Notes: generated by a model not told the origin, from the letters alone. A DNA stretch of 64,000 bases from a virus (IMGVR_UViG_3300048908_000307:1-64000); one strand, 5' to 3'. Shown: positions 48,802 to 56,744, numbered from the stretch's first letter. Made by a program: numbers and translations.

Positions 48802-49296
48802 TCAGGCGCGCGTCTTGTTGTTGGTCTTCACCCACACGCCCTTGTTCTCGGTGTGGGTTTCGCTCCGGTCCTGGTAGACGGGCCCGTTGTAGTGGTTGTG
48901 GATCTCGTCCGGGACAGCCTCTTTGACTCGCTTGACGAGCCGGCTGACGGCGAGGGCGAGGACGGCGGGGGCGCCGAACACGATGCCGACGACGGTCGGG
49001 TCGGCATGCCCGGACACCCAGAGGATGGCGGTGACGGATCCGCCGGCGACTGCGGTGAGGACGCTCCCGGACAGCATCAACGCGCTGGCGTCGGTGGCCT
49101 TCTGCGACATCGGCGGACGGCCAGGCTGGGCGACGGGCGGTGCGCCGCCGATCAGCGGCACGGGTGCGTCGTCGCGGTACGAGGTCGGCGTGCGCATCGC
49201 CTCCTCGACGGCGGCGAGCAGCTGGCGGGCTTGGGTATCGAGGTGGGCCTGCCCGGCCGCGGGGGCGGTGGGCGTCGGCTCGGGCAGGACGGTCAT
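48802..49296 (-). CDS. Two-span membrane protein of the transfer operon
   Basis: The 164-aa protein has a Pro-rich cytoplasmic start and two membrane spans near residues 80-102 and 106-124 (ALMLSGSVLTAVAGGSVTAI; VVGIVFGAPAVLALAV). A basic C-terminus follows with DEIHNHYNGPVYQ. Streptomyces transfer operons carry small membrane (Spd) proteins for plasmid spreading through mycelium; this may be one. Confidence 0.62.
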   Translation of the reverse strand: MTVLPEPTPTAPAAGQAHLDTQARQLLAAVEEAMRTPTSYRDDAPVPLIGGAPPVAQPGRPPMSQKATDASALMLSGSVLTAVAGGSVTAILWVSGHADPTVVGIVFGAPAVLALAVSRLVKRVKEAVPDEIHNHYNGPVYQDRSETHTENKGVWVKTNNKTRA

Positions 49297-49309
49297 GGGG
49301 TCGGGTCTC

Positions 49310-49915
49310 CTAGTCGATTTCACCAGTGCCGGTGCACACGGTGCAGAAGACGCGTTCGGCGTCGTGGATGTGGGTGTCGAGGTCGATGTAGCCGTTGTCG
49401 CAGAACGGGCAGGCGTTGATCGGTTCGGGCGTGTAGTCGGGGTCGGGTTCGTGGCCGCCGGCTTGGAGGCCCCAGGCGGCGCCGATGGCTGCGGCTTTGG
49501 CGGCTGCGGCGGCGTTGCTGACGGGCTTCTTTGCGGCGCGCAGGGCTTTGCGCTTGTGCCGCCTCAGGGCGGCCTTGATCAGCCGCTTCCAGTACACGTC
49601 GCGGACGGCCCGCTTCAGGTCGTCGACGATGACGTCGGGGTGGAGGATCCCGGCGAAGACCGCGCCGCCGACTTCGATCTCGAAGACGTCGTCGTCCTCG
49701 GCGCGCTGGCGGCCGCTGCTCGCGGCCTGGATCTCCTTGAGGATGCCGATGGTGATGAGGGGCTCTTCCCAGCTGTGGGACTGCCAGCAGTTGCCGCGGA
49801 CGGGCAGTCCGTCGATGAACCCGGCGCCGTCGAGGGTGTAGGCCTCGGAGCCGCACTCGGGGCACAGGTTGGGGTGCCCGTCGACCGTCATCTGCTGGAT
49901 CTTCAGGGTGAGCAT
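49310..49915 (-). CDS. Zinc-ribbon protein near tra
   Basis: The 201-aa product has CPECGSEAY near residue 18, a central domain (DDDVFEIEVGGAVFAGILHPDVIVDDLKRAVRDVYWKR), a basic Ala-rich helix and a C-terminal pair CPFC..CTVC with TGTG, like a DnaJ zinc finger. It lies between the octamer array and the membrane protein. Its role in transfer is unknown. Confidence 0.6.
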   Translation of the reverse strand: MLTLKIQQMTVDGHPNLCPECGSEAYTLDGAGFIDGLPVRGNCWQSHSWEEPLITIGILKEIQAASSGRQRAEDDDVFEIEVGGAVFAGILHPDVIVDDLKRAVRDVYWKRLIKAALRRHKRKALRAAKKPVSNAAAAAKAAAIGAAWGLQAGGHEPDPDYTPEPINACPFCDNGYIDLDTHIHDAERVFCTVCTGTGEID

Positions 49916-49940
49916 CGGACCGGGACCTTCCTCTCTTTTC

Positions 49941-50102
49941 GGTCTGCCTGAGGTCTGCCATGGGGGGTAAACGTGCAGGTGGGGGGTCTGCCAGAGGTCT
50001 GCCACGGCCTGCCGCCCAAAGGGTCTTCCGGCACTGGCTGGCAGACCTGCGGCAGACCTGCGACCTGCGACTATCCGTCCGCTGGCAGACCTGTGTCAGA
50101 CC
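49941..50102. repeat. 11-bp-phased octamer array (candidate clt)
   Basis: GGTCTGCC occurs at 49941, 49952, 49985 and 49996. Its complement GGCAGACC is at 50040, 50051 and 50084, and GTCAGACC (one mismatch) at 50095. All starts are offset from the first by 0, 11, 44, 55, 99, 110, 143 and 154, every one a multiple of 11, and the array is dyad-symmetric. It abuts the translocase stop. Streptomyces TraB proteins bind octamer repeats in clt, often beside traB, so this is a strong clt candidate. Confidence 0.75.
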
Positions 50103-52199
50103 TCAGTTGCGGACATTCCGGGCTGCGGTGATGTCGGTGAGGAGATAGCCCGGGGTGCGCTCCCCGTCCGCCCCGGTGACCCTCTTGACGTCGAGACCGA
50201 CGCCGAGCGCCTCTATCTCGTCCTTGAGGACCTTGCCGACGCGGGTGGTCCAGCCGCGGTCCGTCTCACCGTCCTGCTGCCCGTACTTGGCCGGGGTGGT
50301 GGCAGCGAGCGCGGCGAATACCTCGGCGTTCGTTACTCCTCCGCGGCCGGTCGAACGGGCGAGGATTTCCAGCCGCTCCAGCAAGGTCACGCGGACGATG
50401 CGGCCGTTGCCGCGCTCTCCGCCGGCCGCCGACGAGACGCCGGTCCAGGCCAAGAGCTTGGCCTCGATCGGATCGTGCCACTGGCCAGGCAGGCGGCCCG
50501 CGGCCTTCCGCATCTCGTAGGCGTCGGCAATGATCGGTGCCTTGTCGTCGTCGTCGATGAAGAACGACCGCAGCGAAACGGTGCCGAGGTCGGGCGACTT
50601 GAACCAGAACCGTCCGGGCTGGTCGAGCGGAATCAGCGACGCGTCGTACCCCTGGCCCGCCATGCCGTCGCCGAGGATCGTGTTGGAGGCGTTCGGAGAC
50701 TCGGTGTTCATGGCGGCGCGCGAGATCAGGTTCTGGCGGAGCCGACCGCGGACAACGTCGACCTCGGGCACCTGGGTTGCCGCCACGAGAAGCACGCCGA
50801 GGCCGGCGCCGACGGCGCCGATCTGGGCCAGGCTCTCGACGATCTCATCGACGTAGGGGCTCGTCCCCTTGGCCGTGTACGTGGCCAGCTCGTCGATGTC
50901 GATGAGCTCGATGCCGCCGATGGCCTCGATCAGATCCTCGGTGAGCTTGGCCTTGCCGCGCTCGTCGAGGAAGTCCGCCCGCCGGTCCAGATCCTCCAGG
51001 ACGGCCCGCAGGAACAGGGCGAGCCTCTCGGGGTTCTTCTTGACGAACGTGGACAGCAGGCCAGCGAACGCGTTGTGCTCGCCGGACGCCTTGCCGTCGA
51101 AGAGGCGCAGGTTGACCCGCACGTCCTTGGTCGCGCCGAGGTTGAGGTTGGCCAGCAGTACGCCCTTGCCGCGGCGGGTGGCGCCGCCGACGAGCATCAT
51201 CGTGTCGCGGACGCGGACGAGGACGGCGTTGCCTCGCTTCCCGAAGGCGAGCGGGGCGCCGTCATTCCACAGGTCGAGCTTGCCCTTGTGGCCAATAAGC
51301 GGGGAGACCTGGGCACTGGCGAACGGGTCGGCGCTGGCCACCCAGATCTCCAGACGGGACTCGCTACTGCCCGCGCCGCGGCCGACGCTTAGGTCGAGCC
51401 AGTCGCTGTGGACAGCGAGCGCTGAGGCGATCTCCTTCTTCTTACCGAGGGCGATCATGGCGGGCATGCCGGAGGGCAGGTCGACTGCGAACGCGATGCC
51501 GGGCCCTTCGGTGTGCGGCAGGCCCACGCCGCGGATCTCCGCCGCCCGCTTCTCGGGTACGACGCCGGCCTCGACGAGGACGCGCCGCATGGTCTCCTCG
51601 CCCAGGTGGGAGGTGCGGGTCGGGGCGGACACCGGGGCGACGGCGGGCTCTTCGGGCCGACCGAAGTAGCCGCCGATGACGACGAAGGCCAGCGCAAGCA
51701 GCAGCTGAATCCACCAGCTGCCTATCGTGAATGCAGCCGTGGCCCCGCCAGCGATGATCAGGCCGCTGATGCCGGTGCGGATCCAGTGCCGCTTCTTGTG
51801 GGCCTTGAACTCGGTGCGCCGTACCTCCAGGAGGGCGCGCGCCTTCGACTCGTCCGCGGCCCGCGCGCTGCCCCGCGGCTGCTCCTTGGCCTGGCGCAGC
51901 ATCAACTTGGCGGTGGCGATCTGCTGCCGGTAGTCGTCGTGCCGCGCCTCCCACCACCGCAGGCACAGCCGGCGGTAGCCGCGCAGCGACCAGCCGAGGT
52001 AGTACGGCGAGTGGGTGACGTGGAAGCGGATCGCGTCGACCGCGTTGTCGCAGATGTAGACGAGGCGGTGCCGCAGCTGCTCGCCGGACAGGATCCAGGC
52101 GGCGCGCGGGCGGGGCTCGATGGCGAGCGGTGCGGCCTGTGCGGGCTCGTCCTTGACGAGCTTCAGCGGGGTGCGCTCGTCGGTCAGCGGGGTGGCCAT
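50103..52199 (-). CDS. FtsK/SpoIIIE-type DNA translocase (TraB/TraSA-like)
   Basis: The 698-aa protein has a membrane region at residues about 143-180. The FtsK motor domain carries Walker A GGATRRGKG (338-346) and Walker B IELIDIDEL (429-437). A C-terminal winged-helix-like region (from about 600: ILARSTGRGGVTNAEVFAALAA...) would bind repeat DNA. Streptomyces conjugation uses one such hexameric pump to move double-stranded DNA between hyphae. Membrane gene, small GIY-YIG gene and octamer array all lie beside it, supporting a transfer role over chromosome segregation. Confidence 0.87.
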   Translation of the reverse strand: MATPLTDERTPLKLVKDEPAQAAPLAIEPRPRAAWILSGEQLRHRLVYICDNAVDAIRFHVTHSPYYLGWSLRGYRRLCLRWWEARHDDYRQQIATAKLMLRQAKEQPRGSARAADESKARALLEVRRTEFKAHKKRHWIRTGISGLIIAGGATAAFTIGSWWIQLLLALAFVVIGGYFGRPEEPAVAPVSAPTRTSHLGEETMRRVLVEAGVVPEKRAAEIRGVGLPHTEGPGIAFAVDLPSGMPAMIALGKKKEIASALAVHSDWLDLSVGRGAGSSESRLEIWVASADPFASAQVSPLIGHKGKLDLWNDGAPLAFGKRGNAVLVRVRDTMMLVGGATRRGKGVLLANLNLGATKDVRVNLRLFDGKASGEHNAFAGLLSTFVKKNPERLALFLRAVLEDLDRRADFLDERGKAKLTEDLIEAIGGIELIDIDELATYTAKGTSPYVDEIVESLAQIGAVGAGLGVLLVAATQVPEVDVVRGRLRQNLISRAAMNTESPNASNTILGDGMAGQGYDASLIPLDQPGRFWFKSPDLGTVSLRSFFIDDDDKAPIIADAYEMRKAAGRLPGQWHDPIEAKLLAWTGVSSAAGGERGNGRIVRVTLLERLEILARSTGRGGVTNAEVFAALAATTPAKYGQQDGETDRGWTTRVGKVLKDEIEALGVGLDVKRVTGADGERTPGYLLTDITAARNVRN

Positions 52200-52208
52200 G
52201 GCGGGGTC

Positions 52209-52682
52209 TCAGTCCTTCTTCCAGGGGGCGAGTCGTTCAAGACGGGCTTGGGTGCGGGCCATGCGGCTGTAGGGCAGGGTTTGGCCGCTAACGCGGCGGG
52301 GTGGGGTCCCGCCGTTGTTCCGCCGACCGTCTGGCGGCCGGCCGATGCTCGGAGCCATCTGGATCAGTGCGGCCTGCTGGCAGACGACCTCCCAGACCTC
52401 TGTCGCGCTGATCAATGCGAGGCTCGACGTCTCGGTCCATCCATCGATTCCCAGCAGCTGCTCTCTGGACAGATGGGGCGGTACGTAGAGGCGGAAGCGG
52501 ATATCGAAGAGGGCGGCCTGCTCGATCTCGCGAGCGAGCGTCGCCGACTTGGTGTGGAGGCGGCGGTATGGCGTCCAGCCTCGCCGTGTCAACTCTCGGA
52601 GCCGGTTTGCGGAGAGGGTCGTGTAGCCGACCTTGACGGACTGGAAGCCGGGGTGGATGAAGACGTAGGTGATCCCCGTCAT
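52209..52682 (-). CDS. T5orf172/GIY-YIG-like protein
   Basis: The 157-aa protein opens TGITYVFIHPGFQSVKVGYTT, the T5orf172 variant of the GIY-YIG fold, with LRELTRRGWTPYRRLHTKSATLAREIEQAAL matching the following helices and conserved acidic residue. It may be a nuclease or a DNA-binding remnant. Its last 40 residues (DGRRNNGGTPPRRVSGQTLP...) closely resemble the tail of the upstream DUF2637 protein. ATGA couples the two genes. Confidence 0.72.
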   Translation of the reverse strand: MTGITYVFIHPGFQSVKVGYTTLSANRLRELTRRGWTPYRRLHTKSATLAREIEQAALFDIRFRLYVPPHLSREQLLGIDGWTETSSLALISATEVWEVVCQQAALIQMAPSIGRPPDGRRNNGGTPPRRVSGQTLPYSRMARTQARLERLAPWKKD

Positions 52683-53992
52683 TCGGTGGCCTCCCCCGAC
52701 TTTCGGGCGGCCGTCTCGCGGCCGATCTGACGCCTGGCCCCTTCGCTGTACGACGGGGTGTCACCGGGGCGACGAACGGGCGGCGTGCCGCCGTTGTTGC
52801 GGCGTCCGTCGGGGGCGTCGGGATCCTTCTTCTGGCGGGGCTTGATTTGGGAACTGATCAGCGCCTGAGGGCCCCAAACGGGGGCGTCGGTGACGGTCCG
52901 CATGTGGGCCTGCGCGGCGCGCGACTGCGCCTCGATTTCGGCGCGGATTCCGACCGTTTTGCAGCCCGTCACGAGGAACCAGGCCTCGGCCCAGATCTGC
53001 TCGGTGACGTACTGCGAACCGCGGGCTGCGCGGAGGGCGTTGGCCACCTTCCACACGTCATCGTGGTCGGCCTTGCGGTCCGCGTCCTTGCGGGCCTGCT
53101 CCTCCTCGACGGCCTTCTCTCGGGCCGCCTTCTCGGCCGCGGCCTTCGCCTCCGCCCCCGCCTTGGCCTTGTCCGCGCTTGCGCGGGCAGCCGCCTCCGC
53201 TTCGGCCTGCTTCTCGGCTGCGCGCTTCTCCCGCCACGACGGGATGCCGTCGGCTTTCTGGGCGATGCCGTGCTCGTAGGCCATCAGCACGATCGGCCCG
53301 CCGAGGGAGGCGATAGCGCCGATCAGGCCGGCGTTGAAGCCGATCCGCGGATCGGACAGACCCCCGTACATGTTGATGCCGGCGGCGATCACGGCGCCGA
53401 GCATGATGCCGACGCGGTACGGGGCGACGTCCCGGCGGTGGGCGACCGCCCACGCGGCGCCGAACGCCAACACGAGGGCGAGGCCTTCGAGGAGCGCAGG
53501 CGCTGCGATCAGGAACGGGCGGGCCCGGTCCCAGAAGTGCATGAACTGGACCGGTGCGGCGATGACCAGGCCGACGGCGTAGATGCCGCGGGCACCCCAC
53601 TTCCACCAGCGCTCGGTGCGCTGCTGCTCGGCATCCCGCTTCGCCTCGGCAGCCTCCTTCTCGGCGGCAGCCTTGTTCGCCTTCTCCTTCTCGGTGTTGG
53701 ACTTGGCGGTCTCGGCGTTCTTCTTCGCGAGGTACGCCTGGTGGTCGACCTTCTCCTTCTCCAAGCGCATGGCGGCGCGGTCGTTGGCGATCCGCTCCTT
53801 CTCGGCCTTCTCGACGGCGAGGATCTTCTCGGCCTCAGCCTTGCCCGCCGCTTCGGTGCGCAGGGCGTCGGCTTCGGCGGCGGCTCGGGTACGGATCGCC
53901 TCCGCCTCGGCCAGCGCGCGCGGATCGAACCGCGGCTCGGGCGAGGCCACGGGTGTGCCGTTGACCTTCTTCTCGACGGACATGGCGGTCAC
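52679..53992 (-). CDS. DUF2637-like membrane protein (SpdB type)
   Basis: The 437-aa protein has a long charged, Ala/Lys/Glu-rich helical N-terminus (about 20-125) and four hydrophobic spans (about 130-240: GARGIYAVGLVIAAPVQ; FLIAAPALLEGLALVLAFGAA; VGIMLGAVIAAGINM; AGLIGAIASLGGPIVL). A second charged coil, a small domain and the GRRNNGGTPP tail follow. DUF2637/SpdB proteins accompany Tra in Streptomyces plasmids and AICEs and aid spreading. GTG at 53992 has GGGAG at good distance. Confidence 0.75.
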   Translation of the reverse strand: MTAMSVEKKVNGTPVASPEPRFDPRALAEAEAIRTRAAAEADALRTEAAGKAEAEKILAVEKAEKERIANDRAAMRLEKEKVDHQAYLAKKNAETAKSNTEKEKANKAAAEKEAAEAKRDAEQQRTERWWKWGARGIYAVGLVIAAPVQFMHFWDRARPFLIAAPALLEGLALVLAFGAAWAVAHRRDVAPYRVGIMLGAVIAAGINMYGGLSDPRIGFNAGLIGAIASLGGPIVLMAYEHGIAQKADGIPSWREKRAAEKQAEAEAAARASADKAKAGAEAKAAAEKAAREKAVEEEQARKDADRKADHDDVWKVANALRAARGSQYVTEQIWAEAWFLVTGCKTVGIRAEIEAQSRAAQAHMRTVTDAPVWGPQALISSQIKPRQKKDPDAPDGRRNNGGTPPVRRPGDTPSYSEGARRQIGRETAARKSGEATE

Positions 53993-54036
53993 AACCGCTC
54001 CCTTCAGGGGTCAGTGGGTGATCAGGTAGGTGGTCG

Positions 54037-54231
54037 TCAGCGGGGCCGGCGGCGGGTGCTGCGCCAGCCGAACGGGCCGGGCAGGTTGAGCGAGGTGGTG
54101 TCGCGGCCGGTCGAACTTCGGGTGTGCTGCAGCCCGTTCCGGGACCCGACGGTGATCGACCAGCTGCGGCGGTTGATGTTCAACCGGACGCCGGGGAAGA
54201 TCCGGATGCTCTTGCGGAACGTGATCGGCAT
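54037..54231 (-). CDS. DUF4236 protein
   Basis: The 64-aa product matches DUF4236: MPITFRKSIRIFPGVRLNIN, then SWSITVG and TTSLNLPGPFGWRSTRRR. The domain is widespread, small and of unknown function, and frequent in actinobacterial elements. TGATG couples it to the upstream gene. Confidence 0.85.
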   Translation of the reverse strand: MPITFRKSIRIFPGVRLNINRRSWSITVGSRNGLQHTRSSTGRDTTSLNLPGPFGWRSTRRRPR

Positions 54232-54440
54232 CAGCGCCTCCCGGCAGGCACAGGAGCGGGCTTGCGGCGAGCGGACGCGATCAGGCCGACGGCTGCGGCG
54301 AGCAGCAGCACGGCCGGCTGCGCCAGCACGGTGAACGCGCCCGTCGCAGCCAGCTCGACCGGGGTCGCAGCCGCAGGCCACAGGCCCACGACCAGCAGGT
54401 ACGTTCCGGCGAGCAGCCAGAGGATGGGGTGACGACGCAT
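54231..54440 (-). CDS. Two-span small membrane protein
   Basis: The 69-aa product has two hydrophobic helices (ILWLLAGTYLLVVGLWPAAA; FTVLAQPAVLLLAAAVGLIASA) and a basic end. GAGAGG precedes the ATG at 54440. Membership of the transfer operon suggests a spread-type accessory role. Confidence 0.62.
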   Translation of the reverse strand: MRRHPILWLLAGTYLLVVGLWPAAATPVELAATGAFTVLAQPAVLLLAAAVGLIASARRKPAPVPAGRR

Positions 54441-54491
54441 GACGGCCTCTCTCAAAGGTTGGGGGGATGGGGCTGGCCGGTTCTCCTTGGG

Positions 54492-54508
54492 CCCCGGGCG
54501 AGCCGGGG
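54492..54508 (-). other. Hairpin with GCGAG loop
   Basis: CCCCGG-GCGAG-CCGGGG, followed on the plus strand by GCGGGCAGCCGGTCAGC. The same loop and flank recur at 54778-54817, so this is a two-copy intergenic element. Confidence 0.55.
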
Positions 54509-54542
54509 ACCGCGGGCAGCCGGTCAGCTGCAGGGATTGGGG

Positions 54543-54728
54543 TCAGCCGCCGTAGTGGAGGTCGACGTCGACCTGCTCGGTGGGGCTCTTCCGCACGTGG
54601 TTGGTGACGTCGGTGCGGGCGCGCGCCTGCTCGTATGCGGGGCTCGGGTGGGAGACGGTCCCTGACTCGGTGCGGGTGGCGCCGGTGGCCTTGTCGGTGG
54701 CGGTGGCGGTGTAGCGGAACTTGCCCAT
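54543..54728 (-). CDS. Small protein, 61 aa
   Basis: The product (MGKFRYTATATDKATGATRTESGTVSHPSPAYEQARARTDV...) is a small beta then alpha protein with an acidic end. Similar short proteins accompany Streptomyces transfer genes. Function is unknown. Confidence 0.6.
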   Translation of the reverse strand: MGKFRYTATATDKATGATRTESGTVSHPSPAYEQARARTDVTNHVRKSPTEQVDVDLHYGG

Positions 54729-54777
54729 GAGGGTTCCTCTCGGTGGGGGTTGGAAGCGCTGGCGCGGTTCCCCTCGA

Positions 54778-54802
54778 CCGGGCCCGTGCGAGACGGGCCC
54801 GG
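54778..54802 (-). other. Perfect hairpin with GCGAG loop
   Basis: CCGGGCCCGT-GCGAG-ACGGGCCCGG forms a 10-bp stem just after the stop of gene 54814-54981. It shares loop and flanking GCGGGCAGCCGGTCAGC with the hairpin at 54492. Confidence 0.65.
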
Positions 54803-54813
54803 CGGGCAGCCGG

Positions 54814-54981
54814 TCAGCGCTTGGTCTTCGCCCCGAAGAAGCCGTTGCCGGGGGTGGTGGTGTGGCTCTTGTGGATGCGGGCGTCGCTGTCCTTGGTGCG
54901 GACGGCCGGGTCTTGCTGGGTGGTCTCGTGGCCGCACGCCTGGCAGGGCTTGCCGGTCTCGTTCTTGCTGAACAGGCCCAT
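54814..54981 (-). CDS. 55-aa Cys-pair microprotein
   Basis: The ORF reads MGLFSKNETGKPCQACGHET then a polar stretch and NGFFGAKTKR. One CxxC with a His nearby may bind zinc as a dimer. GAGAGGAGCCCGTC precedes the ATG. It was found by reading the minus strand of this gap. Confidence 0.55.
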   Translation of the reverse strand: MGLFSKNETGKPCQACGHETTQQDPAVRTKDSDARIHKSHTTTPGNGFFGAKTKR

Positions 54982-55020
54982 GACGGGCTCCTCTCGGGTT
55001 GGGGTGGTCGGATCGGTCGG

Positions 55021-55209
55021 TCAGGCCTGGCGGAGCTGGTCTTCGGTGAAGGTGGGCAGGCCGATCGCGAGGTCGAGGTGCGGGTCGCGGATGCCGTCGA
55101 CCTGCACCCGCCCGTCACCGGTCGGCCAGGCCTCGCCGGTCCGGCCGACCAGGCCGGGCGCGTCCGGGCTGGACGTGACGGTCACCTGGTCACGCTTCTT
55201 GATCGCCAT
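55021..55209 (-). CDS. Small SH3-like protein, 62 aa
   Basis: The product MAIKKRDQVTVTSSPDAPGL then VGRTGEAWPTGDGRVQVDG reads like a tiny KOW/SH3-type barrel. AAGGAGA precedes the ATG. Function is unknown. Confidence 0.6.
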   Translation of the reverse strand: MAIKKRDQVTVTSSPDAPGLVGRTGEAWPTGDGRVQVDGIRDPHLDLAIGLPTFTEDQLRQA

Positions 55210-55298
55210 GGGTCTCCTTCGATGCGGTGGACGGGTGGTGGCGCGCGCCCCGGGTTGCGTTCGCGGCTACGTCCGTGGTGACCGAGGCCGGGGCTGGG

Positions 55299-55340
55299 CC
55301 GTGGCGGCGGGGCCGCGGGGGACGAATCCCACCGCCACGG
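55299..55340 (-). other. Intergenic hairpin
   Basis: CCGTGGCGG and CCGCCACGG form a 9-bp stem past the stop of gene 55352-55609. Probably an operon punctuation element. The 55210-55298 gap shows nothing else. Confidence 0.5.
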
Positions 55341-55351
55341 GGATCAGGTGG

Positions 55352-55609
55352 TCAGGCGTTGCGGCGTCGGGCGGCCTCGTCCATGACGTCCTGGCCGCCG
55401 AAGCCGTGCGCCTCCGCGATACCAGCGAGGCGGTGGCTTTCGACGACGGCCGCCGTATGGGTCAGGTCGCCGTGGTGGTCGCGGCCCTGGGCGTGAAGGC
55501 CGTCCGCGATGGCCCGGCAGGCGTTGGCTTGATCGGCTGCCGCACCGAGGGCGTCGGCGGAGCGGGCGCGGTCGGCGAGCTGGCTCTGCAGCCAGGCAGG
55601 CTGGGGCAT
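55352..55609 (-). CDS. Hypothetical helical protein, 85 aa
   Basis: The product (MPQPAWLQSQLADRARSADALGAAADQANACRAIADGLHAQ...) is an Ala-rich helix bundle with several His. It lies in the transfer operon. No family is recognised. Confidence 0.55.
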   Translation of the reverse strand: MPQPAWLQSQLADRARSADALGAAADQANACRAIADGLHAQGRDHHGDLTHTAAVVESHRLAGIAEAHGFGGQDVMDEAARRRNA

Positions 55610-55620
55610 GACGTTCTCCT

Positions 55621-55818
55621 TCAGTCGATTCGAGTGATGTCGCTCGGGGTGGGGTCGAGCACGGTGTTGCCCCGGTTGAGGCGGTGGTGCAGCCGGTCGG
55701 CTTTGACGGCGGACTTCTCGACGGCTTCCTCAGCGCTGTCGGCGCGGGCGCTGTACGTGTACTGGCCTCCGACGCCAGGGCCGGACATTCCGCGACGCGT
55801 CACCGTGAAGCGGCCCAT
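55621..55818 (-). CDS. Small protein, 65 aa
   Basis: The product (MGRFTVTRRGMSGPGVGGQYTYSARADSAEEAVEKSA...) resembles the 61-aa gene 54543-54728 in layout (MG-K/R-F-x-x-T start, beta part, then helix), perhaps an old duplication. One base overlaps the upstream stop. Confidence 0.58.
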   Translation of the reverse strand: MGRFTVTRRGMSGPGVGGQYTYSARADSAEEAVEKSAVKADRLHHRLNRGNTVLDPTPSDITRID

Positions 55819-56036
55819 CAGGCGGCAGCCGGGTAGTCGAAGCCGTCGAGTTCGGCGGCCAGCGGCGGCTCGTCCGGGTGACGCAGGTCGTACTCCTCGG
55901 CGAGCTTCTTGACGCGTCGCATGGCGAGCTCGTCGGCGGCGTCAAGGGCGATCTCGTAGCGGGCCTGCAGGTCCAGACGGGCACGCTGCGCGGCCTCGTA
56001 GGCATCCAGGTCGGCGGCGATCAGGTAAAGCGGCAT
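55818..56036 (-). CDS. Hypothetical helical protein, 72 aa
   Basis: The product (MPLYLIAADLDAYEAAQRARLDLQARYEIALDAADELAMRR...) is a helical hairpin with an acidic end. It belongs to the transfer operon. Function is unknown. Confidence 0.55.
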   Translation of the reverse strand: MPLYLIAADLDAYEAAQRARLDLQARYEIALDAADELAMRRVKKLAEEYDLRHPDEPPLAAELDGFDYPAAA

Positions 56037-56083
56037 GGCAGTGGTTCCTCACTGGTCAGGTGGGTCTGGGATGGGGGTGGAAA

Positions 56084-56133
56084 GCCGCGCTGGCGGAGGC
56101 CGCGGGGGATTTGGGCTTCCCCGCCAGCGCGGC
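56084..56133 (-). other. 13-bp stem intergenic hairpin
   Basis: GCCGCGCTGGCGG and CCGCCAGCGCGGC pair perfectly across a 24-nt loop, just past the stop of the 37-aa gene. It could be an attenuator or processing site. Confidence 0.6.
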
Positions 56134-56143
56134 GGTCTTGGGG

Positions 56144-56257
56144 TCAGCCCCGCTGCTGGGCGAGGAGCTGGCGTGCAGCCTCGGCAGCCAACGCGGCGGC
56201 TGTCGCCTCGGCGATGCGCTGCTGGGCGAGAGCGTCAGCGGCTTCCTGCTCGGTCAC
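56144..56257 (-). CDS. 37-aa helical microprotein
   Basis: The GTG-started ORF reads (V)TEQEAADALAQQRIAEATA then AALAAEAARQLLAQQRG, a single amphipathic helix. GTGA overlap with the upstream stop is the evidence for translation. Confidence 0.45.
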   Translation of the reverse strand: MTEQEAADALAQQRIAEATAAALAAEAARQLLAQQRG

Positions 56258-56424
56258 GACTTCACCTCCTCGCCCGAAGCGATGACGAGGAACCGGTCGT
56301 TGCGGATGTCCTGCACGACGGTCGCCGGGATGCCGTTGTCGCGGAACGCCTTCGCCTGCTCCTCCGCCGGCCAGCTGCCGCGCGGGTGGCCGGCCTGGGT
56401 GGAGGCGAGGATCTTCTGCGGCAT
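56254..56424 (-). CDS. Small protein, 56 aa
   Basis: The product (MPQKILASTQAGHPRGSWPAEEQAKAFRDNGIPATVVQDIRNDRFLV...) is an alpha-beta mini-protein. It is coupled on both sides by GTGA and TGATG overlaps. Function is unknown. Confidence 0.55.
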   Translation of the reverse strand: MPQKILASTQAGHPRGSWPAEEQAKAFRDNGIPATVVQDIRNDRFLVIASGEEVKS

Positions 56425-56744
56425 CACGACACCTCGACCAGGTGCAGCATTCCGGCGGCGGCCAGCTGGCAGCGGCACATCGCCATCTCGTCCTGCAGGC
56501 GCAGGCAGCCGTCGTAATCGGCAGCAGCCGACAGGCGGCTACAGCGAGCCGACGCCCACCGGTGACGGGTCAGGAGGTCGGCAACCTGCAGGGAGACGCC
56601 GGTACAGGTCACGCCGTTGATGACAGCGGACTCACCCGGAGCCAGAGCAGCCAGGCGGCGCTCCAGGCTTAGGAGCGCGTCGACGGCCGGCTGCGGGAGC
56701 GGAGCGGTGGGGGCGGTAGCGGGGGTCGGGGTTGCGGTGCTCAT
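56424..56744 (-). CDS. Hypothetical protein, 106 aa
   Basis: The product has a Thr/Pro/Ala-rich start, then a helical domain with ALLSLERRLAALAPGESAVINGVTCTGVSLQVADLLTRHRW and several Cys (CSRL, GCLRL, CRCQL). It lies 2 nt after the Xis-like gene. No family is recognised. Confidence 0.55.
   Translation of the reverse strand: MSTATPTPATAPTAPLPQPAVDALLSLERRLAALAPGESAVINGVTCTGVSLQVADLLTRHRWASARCSRLSAAADYDGCLRLQDEMAMCRCQLAAAGMLHLVEVS

Noticed and set aside
50475-51392. Plus-strand open frame opposite the translocase gene
   Set aside because: Composition follows the antisense of Walker-motif codons; no RBS or recognisable domain.
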